Positions 42,253 to 51,210 are shown, numbered from the stretch's first letter. The stretch is 53,372 nt of DNA from an archaeon (GCA_020052935.1 JAGVOD010000047.1:1-53372), one strand, 5' to 3'. Made by a program: numbers and translations. The notes: generated from the letters alone by a model not told the origin.

Positions 42253-42261
42253 CTTTTTAAC
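42253..42261 (+). promoter_or_regulatory. TATA-like box of the second zinc-site gene
   Basis: CTTTTTAAC is centred about 27 nt upstream of the ATG at 42284, predicting a leaderless transcript and a separate promoter from the preceding gene. Confidence 0.45.
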
Positions 42262-42283
42262 TAACAGCATATGGTGTTTGAGA

Positions 42284-42700
42284 ATGACTAAGAAAATCGA
42301 TGATGGTTGGGATGATATCGCCAAGTCTATGGGCATTCCGGTAGAAAAGGCCTCCACGCCCTGCCTTGAAGAGGGTCCGCTGGAGGGTTTTGTCTGCACG
42401 ATGATAGGCATGACGTACTTCGAGGATGATGACGAGTTTGTCAAGGTCTTGGGGCAGTACGGCGGCTCAAGAGAGGAGATTGAAAAGACTGTTTATGGTC
42501 ATATGCGCGAGTGCCAGCCATGCCGAGATGCCCACGAGAAGATGAGGCAGGAATATAAGACTTTTCGGCAGTCTCTGGCTCCGAAACCGCCACAGCCCGC
42601 GCCGCTTTCAGAGGGCAAGAGGGACAGCGGTACTTACGCTCTGATCGATGAAGGATTCGTTGCGAGGAGGAAATCCAGTATCCCTCCGCCGCATAAGTAA
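42284..42700 (+). CDS. protein with HxxxCxxC zinc-site, paralogue of the preceding gene
   Basis: A 138-residue protein with GHMRECQPCRDAHEKMRQEY, the same H-x3-C-x2-C arrangement as the 86-residue protein, again preceded by an acidic segment (YFEDDDEFVKVLGQYGG). The C-terminus is Pro/Lys-rich (APKPPQPAPL). No membrane segment. ATG at 42284 is chosen from the TATA spacing. Followed 13 nt later by a lipoprotein gene with its own Shine-Dalgarno, so these may form one operon. Confidence 0.6.
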   Translation: MTKKIDDGWDDIAKSMGIPVEKASTPCLEEGPLEGFVCTMIGMTYFEDDDEFVKVLGQYGGSREEIEKTVYGHMRECQPCRDAHEKMRQEYKTFRQSLAPKPPQPAPLSEGKRDSGTYALIDEGFVARRKSSIPPPHK

Positions 42701-42713
42701 TGAGGTAATCAAG

Positions 42714-43079
42714 ATGAAAGGATCAATATTATATCTTATGTCTGCAGCTGCTCTGGCAGCTTCTGCCTGCGCTCCTGCGCAGCGTGTTGAAATTTATACA
42801 GGCGGCACCCAGACAAATATCACTCTTGGCGATGCCAATGAGGCTTGCCTCGAAAGGCGTGTTGCTGAAGAATGCGCAGCAAACCAGAACAGCGACAGGT
42901 GCTTGCACCCAGTCCTCATCAGGGAATGCTATGAGCAGCACATAACAAAGTGCGGCAGTGATCTTACAATCACGACTACTGATTATGATGGCGATGGTGA
43001 GTTAGAACCGAGTGAAGAGCGTTCTGAAGGCAGGGAATACGACTGCGTGAGGTTTGTCATACCTGCCTCTACAAGGTAG
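42714..43079 (+). CDS. small cysteine-rich lipoprotein with an EF-hand-like loop
   Basis: A 121-residue exported protein. The signal MKGSILYLMSAAALAASAC ends in a lipobox-like LAASAC, so Cys may be lipidated. The mature part has six further cysteines (EACLER, EECAANQ, DRCLHP, RECYEQH, TKCGSD, YDCVRF), suggesting disulfides, and a canonical calcium-loop pattern DYDGDGELEPSE. ATG at 42714 follows GAGGTAATC; the longer frame upstream overlaps the previous gene. No family recognised. Confidence 0.65.
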   Translation: MKGSILYLMSAAALAASACAPAQRVEIYTGGTQTNITLGDANEACLERRVAEECAANQNSDRCLHPVLIRECYEQHITKCGSDLTITTTDYDGDGELEPSEERSEGREYDCVRFVIPASTR

Positions 43080-43086
43080 TTATTCT

Positions 43087-43599
43087 ATGTCTCTCCAATA
43101 CCATCCGCACAGGGAAAGCAGGAAACTCAGTTCGAACCTGGCGAAGTTCTGGGTAGGTGCTCTAATCCAAGAATACCTGCCTGATGCAAGGCGCATCCTT
43201 GATGTAGGTTGTGGCCGCGGCCACGGTGTCGAGGGCATCCTCGCCGCAGGCTTTGATGTCGTCGGCGTCGACATAAGGGATGTTTATCAAGGCCCTAAAG
43301 GCTGTTTCGTCCGTGCAGACGTTACAGAGGGCATGCCTTTCAAGGACTGCTCCTTTGATGTCTTGCTCAACCACTGGTTCTTTCGCGACTTGATAGAGCT
43401 CCAGAGAGAGAACCTGACATGCGATAAGCTCGATACGGTCGTTGATGAGATGACACGCGTGCTCAGACCAGGGGGCATAATCATCAGCTTCCCAGACATG
43501 CCTTACATACCCTATAAAAACAGAAGATTCCCTTTTGTCAAGCTGCCTGTCGATGATTGTTCGAAAAGTGTCTATTCAGTGCTTCAGAGAACAGGCTGA
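43087..43599 (+). CDS. class I SAM-dependent methyltransferase
   Basis: A 170-residue Rossmann-fold methyltransferase. Motif I is RRILDVGCGRGHGVEGI, motif II is VVGVDIRD, motif III region is FVRADVTEGMPF, and motif IV/V is DVLLNHWF with VLRPGGIIISFPD. The protein ends soon after, which is short but complete for a minimal methyltransferase core. The substrate is unknown. ATG at 43087 follows AAGGTAG, 7 nt after the lipoprotein stop. It converges on the aCPSF1 gene. Confidence 0.8.
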   Translation: MSLQYHPHRESRKLSSNLAKFWVGALIQEYLPDARRILDVGCGRGHGVEGILAAGFDVVGVDIRDVYQGPKGCFVRADVTEGMPFKDCSFDVLLNHWFFRDLIELQRENLTCDKLDTVVDEMTRVLRPGGIIISFPDMPYIPYKNRRFPFVKLPVDDCSKSVYSVLQRTG

Positions 43600-43613
43600 A
43601 GAAAATCAAAATA

Positions 43614-45509
43614 TTATCTTATCCTTACCGCTTCTATGTTCCTCGGCGCAACCGTCTCTATCTTGAACTGCCGGTGTATGCTGGAAGCAAGGTCCAGGCA
43701 TCTTGAGTTCTCGCCGTGGTTTATGATTATCTTCTTAGGGCGGGGCTGGCAGTGCTGTATGAAATTCATCAGCTCTCGCCTGTCAGAATGCCCTGTTATC
43801 TCTATCTTATGCACTTCCATCTTTATAGAAAGGACATCCGGCTTTCCAGAGGAATCGACGCGCATGACTATCTCTTTCTCGCCTTCCCTTATCCTGCGGC
43901 CAAGACTTCCTTCTGGCTGGTAGCATGAGAACACGAGCGCGTTGTGCGGGTTGTCTGCCAGCGCTTTCAGGTATTCGACAGATGGTCCGCCGACAAGCAT
44001 TCCTGATGTCGCGACAATCAGGCAGCTTCCTGTCTCTTCGATGACCTGCTGTCTTTCTTTCTGGCTGCCGACCATCTTGAATATCGGAGACAAGAAAGGA
44101 TTGTTGTCCTTGTGGAATATCTGCTTCCTGACATTGATGTTGAGGAATTCCGGATATGCTGTGTGGATGGCTGTGATGTCCCATACCATGCCGTCGATGT
44201 AGACTGGCATTGCTTCTATCTCGCCTTTCCTGACCATCTCTTCTATGATGAGCATGACTTCCTGGGCCCTTCCTGAGCCTAGCGTCGGCAGGAGTATCTT
44301 TCCTTTCCTGGCGACAGTGTCCTTGACTATCTGCTTGAAGAGCTCGTCCTGTTCCCTTATCGAAGGCATTACGTTATCCTTGCCGCCGTATGTCGCTTCT
44401 ATCATCAGTGTCTCGAGCCTTGGGAACTTTGTCTCTGCCTGTTCCAAGAGCCTGGTCCTTGCGAACTTCATGTCTCCTGTATAGAGGAGGTTGTGCAGGC
44501 CGTTGCCTACGTGGAGGTGCACCATCGCTCCTCCGAGTATGTGGCCTGAGTTGTACAGCGTTATCCTGACGTCTGGTGTGACGTCTGTGACTTCGTCGTA
44601 TTCGAGGCAGATGGTCTGCTTGACCATCTCCCTGACTTCGTCGGATGTGAATATCGGGTCTTTGCCTTCTGACCTCATTATCTTGACCATGTCCAGCTGC
44701 AGCAGGGCCATGACATCCCTTGTCGGCAGCGTGCAGTACACAGGTCCGCGGTATCCCATCTTGAACAGCCACGGGACGAGTCCAGAATGGTCGAGGTGCG
44801 CGTGCGAGACTATTACTGCGTCGAGCTCGTCGAGCTTGAACTCCGGCAGGTCGAGGTACGGGTATGCGTCGTTGTCTGATGCGACGTTTATGCCGCAGTC
44901 GAGCAGGATGCGTGATTCCGGCGTCTGCAATAGTATGGCAGACCTTCCTACCTGCCTTGCTCCGCCGAGGTAGGTTACGCGTATCCACTCTTCTTTCTTG
45001 CCGCGTATCCAGCCGTCGTATATTCGGTGGCCGGTCTTGTCCAAAAACTTGCGTCTGTAGTCTGAGTTCTCGTACAGCACTGCGCGTATGCTCTCTATGA
45101 GCTTTGACCTTATCGCTGGCGTGCGCTTTATGAGCGGCACCCACATGGTCTTTTCCCTTATCTCGCGCAATAACTCGCCTTGTTTGCCTATCACCAGGCC
45201 TGGCTTTTCTGCGTGTATGACTACGATGGATCGTTGAGGGTCGAATATGATCTCTGTCTGGCCTGCTTCCTCAGGTATTATCTCCTTTATCTTCTTCTCT
45301 GCCTTCTCCATCTCCATGCAGATGGCAGGATCTGGCCTGAGCTCGACCCTTTTCTTTATCTGGTCGACTATGCCTCTGATCACTCCGCGGTTGTCGAGGA
45401 AGAATTCCTTGTCCTTTGTGTAGAGGACTATGTTCGCGCCCTCGAAGCATGCGTCGCTTATCTTGCCTGACGGTATGCTCTTCATTATTTCCTTGATTAT
45501 TTCACTCAA
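43614..45509 (-). CDS. fttA: aCPSF1/FttA: KH-domain beta-CASP ribonuclease, transcription termination factor
   Basis: A 631-residue archaeal CPSF73 homologue. Two N-terminal KH-like domains (ANIVLYTKDKEFF; VVIHAEKPGLVIGKQGELLREI with the KH GxxG) precede a metallo-beta-lactamase domain (VIVSHAHLDHSGLVPW, LYNSGHILGGAMVH, LYTGDMKF) and a beta-CASP domain (GSGRAQEVMLI, ITGHSDRRELMNFI). Cleaves nascent RNA to end transcription in archaea. TTG at 45509 is placed just after GGTGGAG; a GTG at 45518 would overlap that site. A TATA-like GTTTTATA lies near 45550. Confidence 0.95.
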   Translation of the reverse strand: MSEIIKEIMKSIPSGKISDACFEGANIVLYTKDKEFFLDNRGVIRGIVDQIKKRVELRPDPAICMEMEKAEKKIKEIIPEEAGQTEIIFDPQRSIVVIHAEKPGLVIGKQGELLREIREKTMWVPLIKRTPAIRSKLIESIRAVLYENSDYRRKFLDKTGHRIYDGWIRGKKEEWIRVTYLGGARQVGRSAILLQTPESRILLDCGINVASDNDAYPYLDLPEFKLDELDAVIVSHAHLDHSGLVPWLFKMGYRGPVYCTLPTRDVMALLQLDMVKIMRSEGKDPIFTSDEVREMVKQTICLEYDEVTDVTPDVRITLYNSGHILGGAMVHLHVGNGLHNLLYTGDMKFARTRLLEQAETKFPRLETLMIEATYGGKDNVMPSIREQDELFKQIVKDTVARKGKILLPTLGSGRAQEVMLIIEEMVRKGEIEAMPVYIDGMVWDITAIHTAYPEFLNINVRKQIFHKDNNPFLSPIFKMVGSQKERQQVIEETGSCLIVATSGMLVGGPSVEYLKALADNPHNALVFSCYQPEGSLGRRIREGEKEIVMRVDSSGKPDVLSIKMEVHKIEITGHSDRRELMNFIQHCQPRPKKIIINHGENSRCLDLASSIHRQFKIETVAPRNIEAVRIR

Positions 45510-45580
45510 ATGCTCCACCTTTAGAATGGTTGTTCATAGATATCAGGTATAAAACATGATTAAAAGATTTAGAGCAAGAA

Positions 45581-46225
45581 TTATTCCTTCACTCCGGTGT
45601 CGATCTTCTTTGTCGCCACTTTCTTGACGCCTTCCTGTGTCAGGAAGACTATGTCGATGCCGTTTCCTGATGCTGAATCGCGCTGCAATGCCGCGTTCAT
45701 GGACTTCACCGCGAGTTGTCTGCCCTCATCGAGGGTCATTGACGGCTTGTAAAGTGTTTCTAGGACGCCGAATGAGAACACGCTTCCTGATCCGGATGCG
45801 AGGTAATCATCTGTTTCTGATATCGACCCGTCAGGGTAGATGTCGAAGATGTGGAATCCTGTGTCGTCCTTGCCTGCGAATATGAAGTGGGATATGCCTG
45901 GTATGGCGCTGAACTTCCTTATGTTGGAATACACCATCCCCGCGAGCAGGTTGGCTGCTTCGCTCACGCTTACTTGCCTTCCTGTCCTGAGTTTCTTCAG
46001 CCTTATCTCGGCTTTGATCAGCTTCAGCAATAGCTGCACGTCGGACACTGTGCCTGCTGTGGTTATAGCCATGTAATCCTCTATGAGGAATATCTTGTCT
46101 ACCCACTTGTTGGCTATCATCGTGCCTGCTGTAGCTCTCTTGTCTGCCGCTAGCACGATTCCGTCCTTGCACCTTATTGCGAGTGTGGTTGTTCCGGTTT
46201 TCATCCTATTTTCGTCTTCTGCCAT
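45581..46225 (-). CDS. psmB: proteasome subunit beta
   Basis: A 214-residue catalytic 20S core subunit. A short propeptide ends in ENRMKTG, followed by the mature N-terminal threonine in TTTLAIRCKDG; the catalytic lysine lies in VLAADKRATAG, and the GSGSVFSFGVLE segment is the conserved SGS region. Self-cleavage exposes Thr1. ATG at 46225 follows AGGTG at about 7 nt; a GTG at 46231 is an alternative. It shares orientation with fttA but has its own AT-rich promoter region (TTTTTATAGAG near 46292). Confidence 0.95.
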   Translation of the reverse strand: MAEDENRMKTGTTTLAIRCKDGIVLAADKRATAGTMIANKWVDKIFLIEDYMAITTAGTVSDVQLLLKLIKAEIRLKKLRTGRQVSVSEAANLLAGMVYSNIRKFSAIPGISHFIFAGKDDTGFHIFDIYPDGSISETDDYLASGSGSVFSFGVLETLYKPSMTLDEGRQLAVKSMNAALQRDSASGNGIDIVFLTQEGVKKVATKKIDTGVKE

Positions 46226-46340
46226 AAGCACGCACCTATAATGCTCTAGAACTCATTTTTTTACCGTTTCTAGAATTATTACCCTCTATAAAAATAACGC
46301 CCTATTTAAAGGTTTCGGTCAAAAAAGGCTAAAATGATTT

Positions 46341-46754
46341 CTACACCATTATCCTTCTGACAGCATACTTCTTCTCAAGCCTCTGCATGACCGCAGGGTA
46401 CAGTTCTGTTGGAGAGAACTCCACGACTGCCGTGATTGGTGTTCTCCTGTCTGTGAACAATGTGCCATTGCCCTCCTTGTGCATCGCGATGAAATCGTCA
46501 AGCGCCATGTCTGGGTGGTCTGTGCCTCTTCCGTTTACCTGGCCGTCCTTCCACACATCATGTATCAGCAACAATGGCTCTGCAGCGATTGCCAGTCTGC
46601 CTTTCTCAAGTAGGGCTATGTAAGGTAAACAGAACCAGCGGTACTCAACTCTGACCTTGTCCAAAAATGCTCTATGGTCCTGCCATACTCGCACAGGATT
46701 ATCAGCATGCAATACGGGATCTAAGAAATTAGGTACTGTTCTTGTACTAAACAC
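46341..46754 (-). CDS. hypothetical protein, 137 residues
   Basis: A soluble protein, family not recognised. It has aromatic-rich DKVRVEYRWFCLPYIALLEK, then LLLIHDVWKDGQVNGRG, ALDDFIAMHKEGNGTLF and a closing VEFSPTELYPAVMQRLEKKY, which suggests an alpha/beta fold. GTG at 46754 is chosen because AGAGGAG lies about 6 nt upstream; a TTG at 46772 would place that site inside the gene. It stands alone between the proteasome gene and a surface protein gene. Confidence 0.55.
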   Translation of the reverse strand: MFSTRTVPNFLDPVLHADNPVRVWQDHRAFLDKVRVEYRWFCLPYIALLEKGRLAIAAEPLLLIHDVWKDGQVNGRGTDHPDMALDDFIAMHKEGNGTLFTDRRTPITAVVEFSPTELYPAVMQRLEKKYAVRRIMV

Positions 46755-46843
46755 ATAAAGCTCCTCTCCCAAGTCGCATCCCTCCGCGGTCTATGTTGTT
46801 TGGTCACGAAAATGATAGAAAAAAAGTATTACAAAAAAAAGAT

Positions 46844-47947
46844 TTACCTCCTTCTCTTCAGTACTGCCGCGATGACTATTATTCCCGCGACTACGAGAAG
46901 GACGTCTATTATCAGTATGACTGTCAGCCAGTTGTTCTCTAGCCAGCCGTTCTGTGTGTAGCTTGTCTTTGGTGTCGCTACGACTGCTGTCGGCCTTGCG
47001 TATCCTGTGCTCACTGTTGGAGCGGTTGTCGGCTGTGTGACGACCTCTATCTGTTGCGTCACTGGCTGGGTAGGTTGCTGGACAGGCTGTTCGACAGGAG
47101 TTGTCGGCTGTGTAGGTGTTGTCGGCTGGACCGGTGCTGCTTCGCATCCCTCATACTCGAGGTTCAGTGTGCCTTCCAGCGTCTTTCTGCCGCCATGGTA
47201 GACTGCCCTTATGCTTACAGGGTATGTTCCTGCAGCAGCGTCTGCTGGTGCTATCATGTCTGTGAATTCGTACTCGTTCTCATCATCAGTTACGTCTTCT
47301 GGGATGTCGAAAGTCGAGACCTCATTATAGCCGAGATCTGGAGCGTCTACTGTGAGCTCGACATCGTCTTCATCATTCTCGCCTGTGTTTATTATCCTTA
47401 TTGTGATCCTGCTCTGCTTATCGCATGCGACTGTGGCTGGTGAGAGCTCATCCCTGATGAACCTCAGCTCGTAGTTCTCCTTGTCTGCGTCGATATCGAA
47501 CTCTATCTCGTCAGAATGTGCTGTGTTGTTCTCATCATCGCCATCTGCCGTGAGAGTGAGCTTCCAGCTTCCGTCTGTCTCTAGCCTGAGAGGGATCTTG
47601 TAGTCTATCGTGATTGTCTTGTCTCGTCCAGCAGTGAGGTCAAAGTCATCTGCCTCTTCATCGAGGTCGCTGTCATCATCGATGCCCTCGATGACTCCCC
47701 TGACGTTGATGTTCTCTATCTTGCCGCCGTCTGTTCCGGAGCTGTAGAGGTTACTGACCTTTATCTTGAGGGATAATGTCGAGTCTGGAGTGACCTTTAT
47801 CGTGCCACCGCTCTCATCAGCGCTCTGCCTGTCGTCATCGACTTCTACGGTGACTTCAGATATCTCGAGCATGCTTGTGGCAGCTGCGACTCCTGCGAAC
47901 ATTACCAGGATTAATGCAAAAACGACCAGAGACATTATTTTCCTCAT
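46844..47947 (-). CDS. acidic surface protein with signal peptide, Thr/Pro-rich stalk and C-terminal anchor
   Basis: A 367-residue exported protein. A Sec signal (MRKIMSLVVFALILVMFAGVAAA) is followed by an Asp/Glu-rich beta-sandwich region (LEISEVTVEVDDD; SRITIRIINTGENDEDDVEL; GTYPVSIRAVYHGG), resembling Ig-like or CARDB-type modules. Then comes a Pro/Thr/Gln stalk (QPTTPTQPTTPVEQP) and a final membrane helix ending in KRRR. This is the classic layout of an envelope-anchored archaeal protein, possibly S-layer-associated or adhesive. ATG at 47947 follows GAGGGGG; the longer frame is non-homologous. Confidence 0.78.
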   Translation of the reverse strand: MRKIMSLVVFALILVMFAGVAAATSMLEISEVTVEVDDDRQSADESGGTIKVTPDSTLSLKIKVSNLYSSGTDGGKIENINVRGVIEGIDDDSDLDEEADDFDLTAGRDKTITIDYKIPLRLETDGSWKLTLTADGDDENNTAHSDEIEFDIDADKENYELRFIRDELSPATVACDKQSRITIRIINTGENDEDDVELTVDAPDLGYNEVSTFDIPEDVTDDENEYEFTDMIAPADAAAGTYPVSIRAVYHGGRKTLEGTLNLEYEGCEAAPVQPTTPTQPTTPVEQPVQQPTQPVTQQIEVVTQPTTAPTVSTGYARPTAVVATPKTSYTQNGWLENNWLTVILIIDVLLVVAGIIVIAAVLKRRR

Positions 47948-48140
47948 TTGGTTTACCCCCTCGATGTTGGATGAGTATAAGTTATTGTGACTTGAACTTA
48001 AAACTCCGAAACCACCCTTTTTGTTACTTAGCAATAGAAATATCATAAAAATATAAATAACTTTTGTCATCTTGGTACGGGTACGAAAGACAGCCTTTCC
48101 AAGGCCGTATTTATAAAGAAAATCCGTCTAAGCAGCTATT

Positions 48141-49589
48141 TCAGTAGCTCTTTGCCACATATATATTGCATTTGGCGTCTTTTCCGCACCTTATGCACTT
48201 CGCGCCCTTCTTCACTGGCTTGTCGAACGGGCTGTTCAGTGTTTTAGCCCCTCCAGTCTCTTCTTTTATGAAATCCTCGCATTCGCCGTCATTGCAGTAT
48301 GGCACGAGCGACATCTTCTTGTCTTCGACAGCTTTCTTGAGCTCGGCCATGGTTTTCGGCTCTGCCAACGCCTGCCTGAAGTTCTCTTCTGATCTCTTGT
48401 AGAGTATCCTGTGCATGTCATCCATCATGGCCTTTGCTGTCTCTGCCGCATCCTGTGTCTTGATGAATGTCTTCTCGCCATTATCACGGCGCACCATGAC
48501 GACCTGGTCTATAGCCACATCCTTCGGGCCTATCTCTATGCGTATAGGCACGCCTTTCATCTCCCATTCATTGTATTTCCATCCCGGCGTGTAGTTGTCC
48601 CTGTCATCTATGTGCACCCTGAAGCTCTTTGACAGTATAGATGCGACCTTGTCTGCCCTTTCGAGCACAGGCCTGATCTCATCTGTCTTGAATATGGGGA
48701 CTATGACTATCTGTATCGGCGCGATAGGCGGCGGCAGCACAAGTCCTTTGTTGTCGCCGTGCATCATTATCATTACGCCGAGCATCCTTGTGGTTATGGC
48801 CCACGTGTTCTGCCAGGCGTACTGTTCCTGGTCATTTGGGTCCTTGAATTTTATCCCGTATGCCTTTGCGAAGTTCTGTCCGTCGAAGTGGAAGTCTGGT
48901 CCTTGTATCGCCCTTCCTATCGGCAGGAATGATTCTATAGAGCAGGTGTATACCGCTCCAGCGAACTTCTCTTTCTCTGACTTGTATCCTGGCGAGCCGT
49001 ATATCGCAAGGACGTTCTTCAGGACATCGAGGTACATGTTGATTATCTGCTCTCTTTCTGCCTCTGCTTCTTCTTTTGTGGCGAATACAGTGTGGCCTTC
49101 GTTCCACAGGAACTCCCGCGTCCTGAGGAAGGGTATGGGGTGCTTGAATTCCCACCTTACTACATTGTTCCACTGGTTGAGCCTCAATGGCAGGTCGCGC
49201 CAGGACCTTATCCACAGCGCATAAGAAGGATACATTATCGTCTCTGACGTTGGTCTCACAGCAAGTCTCTCTTCGAGCTTGGTCTCGCCTGCGTGCGTCA
49301 CCCAAGCCACTTCCGGTGCGAAGCCTTTGACATGCTCCTTCTCTTTAGAGAAGTTCTTCTCTGGTATGAACAGCGGGAAGTATGCGTTCTGCACGCCCAT
49401 CTTCTTGAGTCGCATGTCGACTTCTTTCTGTATTATCTCCCACATCGCGTATGAGTGCGGCTTGAATACGATGCAGCCAGAGACATCAGTATAATCTATG
49501 AGGTCTGCTTTCTGCAGCACTTCAGTGTACCACTTAGACACATCATCCTCTTTCTTTACAGTCATGCCGACCTTTTTCTCTTCTGCCAT
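48141..49589 (-). CDS. proS: prolyl-tRNA synthetase, archaeal/eukaryotic type
   Basis: Charges tRNA-Pro; 482 residues, class II. Motif 2 and its surroundings are visible as LAVRPTSETIMYPSYALWI, RWEFKHPIPFLRTREFLWNEGHT, and motif 3 is near MHGDNKGLVLPPPIAPIQ. The anticodon-binding domain follows, and the C-terminal zinc-binding extension of the archaeal type is seen in CNDGECEDF and KGAKCIRCGKDAKCNIYVAKSY. TATA-like ATATATAAAT lies about 29 nt upstream of the ATG, so it is leaderless. Confidence 0.95.
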   Translation of the reverse strand: MAEEKKVGMTVKKEDDVSKWYTEVLQKADLIDYTDVSGCIVFKPHSYAMWEIIQKEVDMRLKKMGVQNAYFPLFIPEKNFSKEKEHVKGFAPEVAWVTHAGETKLEERLAVRPTSETIMYPSYALWIRSWRDLPLRLNQWNNVVRWEFKHPIPFLRTREFLWNEGHTVFATKEEAEAEREQIINMYLDVLKNVLAIYGSPGYKSEKEKFAGAVYTCSIESFLPIGRAIQGPDFHFDGQNFAKAYGIKFKDPNDQEQYAWQNTWAITTRMLGVMIMMHGDNKGLVLPPPIAPIQIVIVPIFKTDEIRPVLERADKVASILSKSFRVHIDDRDNYTPGWKYNEWEMKGVPIRIEIGPKDVAIDQVVMVRRDNGEKTFIKTQDAAETAKAMMDDMHRILYKRSEENFRQALAEPKTMAELKKAVEDKKMSLVPYCNDGECEDFIKEETGGAKTLNSPFDKPVKKGAKCIRCGKDAKCNIYVAKSY

Positions 49590-49613
49590 ACACTACCAAT
49601 CCAACTTTCGAAG

Positions 49614-49623
49614 ATTTATATAT
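49614..49623 (-). promoter_or_regulatory. TATA-like box of proS
   Basis: ATATATAAAT on the minus strand is centred about 29 nt upstream of the proS ATG (49589) and abuts the stop of the methyltransferase gene. Confidence 0.6.
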
Positions 49624-50361
49624 TTATCTTTTCACAGCCGCGAATACGACGTAATTCTGGGATTTAGCATCCCACCTTTTTTTCGTGTATCCTGAATATA
49701 TTTCGGCATCGAATCCGACATTCTCCAAGATACGCTTGACTTCTGGTGTCTTGAATATCCTGAGTTTGTGCACTTCGCTGCCGAAATTGAACTTGTTGTC
49801 CTTGAACAAGATATATGCCATGTGGAACAGCCCGAATTTTCCTTCCCTCGTAGACTTGTCGAATCTGACCAGGTCCATATCTTTTCCCCGATAGTCTTCC
49901 AGGGTCCGGCCCTTCTTTTCATCCCATCTCTCCTCATTGAAGCCCATGTCGAATATCAGCAGGCCTCCTTTCCTAAGGTGGCTATGGAAGTTCTGCAAGG
50001 TCTTCTTGAGTTCGTCCGTGCTCTGGTTGTAGTGGATTGTGCTGAAAAGGCATAGGAGTATATCGAACTTCTTGTTGAGCCTGAATGACCTCATATCACC
50101 CTGTGCAAACTTGATTTTATTTGTCTTCTTCCTTGCGACAGAGAGCATCTCCTCGTTGAGGTCTATCCCGGTTATCCTGAAGCCGCTTTTCTGGAGTATT
50201 ACTGCATGGTTGCCTGTTCCACAGCCAACTTCAAGGAGTTCTCTTCCTTTTATGCTATGTTTCCTGATCATTTCTTTGATGAACTTTGTCTCTTCATCAT
50301 ATCCCTTGGATGCGTATATCAAATCGTAGTATTTTGCATATTTTTTGTAGAGGTATTCCAT
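49624..50361 (-). CDS. class I SAM-dependent methyltransferase
   Basis: A 245-residue methyltransferase. Motifs: AKYYDLIYASKGYDEE start, ELLEVGCGTGNHAVIL (motif I), ITGIDLNEEMLSVA (motif II), KFAQGDMRSF (motif III) and FDILLCLFSTIHYN (motif IV) with LRKGGLLIFDMGF. It matches the UbiE/small-molecule methyltransferase group with a C-terminal substrate-binding extension; the substrate is unknown. It lies 2 nt after the stop of the TrmJ-like gene, on the same strand, so they are probably co-transcribed. Confidence 0.85.
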   Translation of the reverse strand: MEYLYKKYAKYYDLIYASKGYDEETKFIKEMIRKHSIKGRELLEVGCGTGNHAVILQKSGFRITGIDLNEEMLSVARKKTNKIKFAQGDMRSFRLNKKFDILLCLFSTIHYNQSTDELKKTLQNFHSHLRKGGLLIFDMGFNEERWDEKKGRTLEDYRGKDMDLVRFDKSTREGKFGLFHMAYILFKDNKFNFGSEVHKLRIFKTPEVKRILENVGFDAEIYSGYTKKRWDAKSQNYVVFAAVKR

Positions 50362-50363
50362 CT

Positions 50364-51173
50364 TTACTTCCTCCTCTTCCGTGCTGATTTTGGCTTTGCG
50401 GCTGGTTTTTTCTTCGCAGGCTTGTTCAGGACTATCTTCTTACCAGGCTCGGCCCTCTCTGCCTTTTTCTTCCCCCTTCCCTGTATCACCTTCCTCAAGA
50501 ATCCCATCACCGCGAAAGACTCCCGTTTCGTCAGCATTGCCTTTCCGATGACGCGTTTCCAGAGTTTCTGCTGTGTCTCTTTCTTCTCAGGTGTTCCGAA
50601 GTCCATGCTGTCGAGTATCTCGTTGTACATCTTGAGTATCTGGTCTTTCTCTGGCTTTCCTATTGGTGTGATGTGCGAAGCGACTTTGTTCTGCCCGACT
50701 GCCTTGTATATCTCATACAGCAATATCGCGACTGCGTGAGAAACATTGAGTGTTGAATAATCCTTTGTGGATGGTATCGTGACGAGGAAGTCGCACTTCT
50801 CTATCTCTTCGTTGAACATGCCGTGTCCCTCGCGGCCTATGACTATGCCTATCTTCTTTTCAGGCGAGATCTCCTTCAGCTTCGATGCCAGTTCATCGGG
50901 AGTGAGGGGGCTGCGTGTTATGTTGTAGTCTGTGCCTAGCTTTGCAGTGGTCGCGACGAGGTAGTCGTAGTCATCCACCACGAAGAACTCGTTCACTTCT
51001 GCATTCTCCAGTATCTCCTGCGAGTGCTTTGCCCTGTTCCTTGCTTCGTCAGAGAGATGCGCGCAGTGCGGGTGTATCAGCACGAGCTTGTTGAACTCGA
51101 AGTTCTTCATCACCCGAGCTACAGCACCTACATTCCCGGCAGTCTCTGGCTCTAGCATTATTACGTATATCAT
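50364..51173 (-). CDS. TrmJ-like SPOUT RNA 2'-O-methyltransferase with basic tail
   Basis: A 269-residue SpoU/TrmH-superfamily enzyme. SPOUT motifs are EPETAGNVGAVARVMKNF (motif 1), GIVIGREGHGMFNEEI (motif 2) and IPSTKDYSTLNVSHAVAILLYE (motif 3), which match TrmJ, the tRNA position-32 ribose methylase. The C-terminal domain continues with EKKETQQKLWKR and ends in a Lys/Ala/Pro-rich basic tail (KPAKKKPAAKPKS). The tail resembles, on a smaller scale, that of the hydrogenase small subunit. Confidence 0.88.
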   Translation of the reverse strand: MIYVIMLEPETAGNVGAVARVMKNFEFNKLVLIHPHCAHLSDEARNRAKHSQEILENAEVNEFFVVDDYDYLVATTAKLGTDYNITRSPLTPDELASKLKEISPEKKIGIVIGREGHGMFNEEIEKCDFLVTIPSTKDYSTLNVSHAVAILLYEIYKAVGQNKVASHITPIGKPEKDQILKMYNEILDSMDFGTPEKKETQQKLWKRVIGKAMLTKRESFAVMGFLRKVIQGRGKKKAERAEPGKKIVLNKPAKKKPAAKPKSARKRRK

Positions 51174-51210
51174 CCTAGAAATCCCTGTATCGTATCATCG
51201 TATTTATTTA

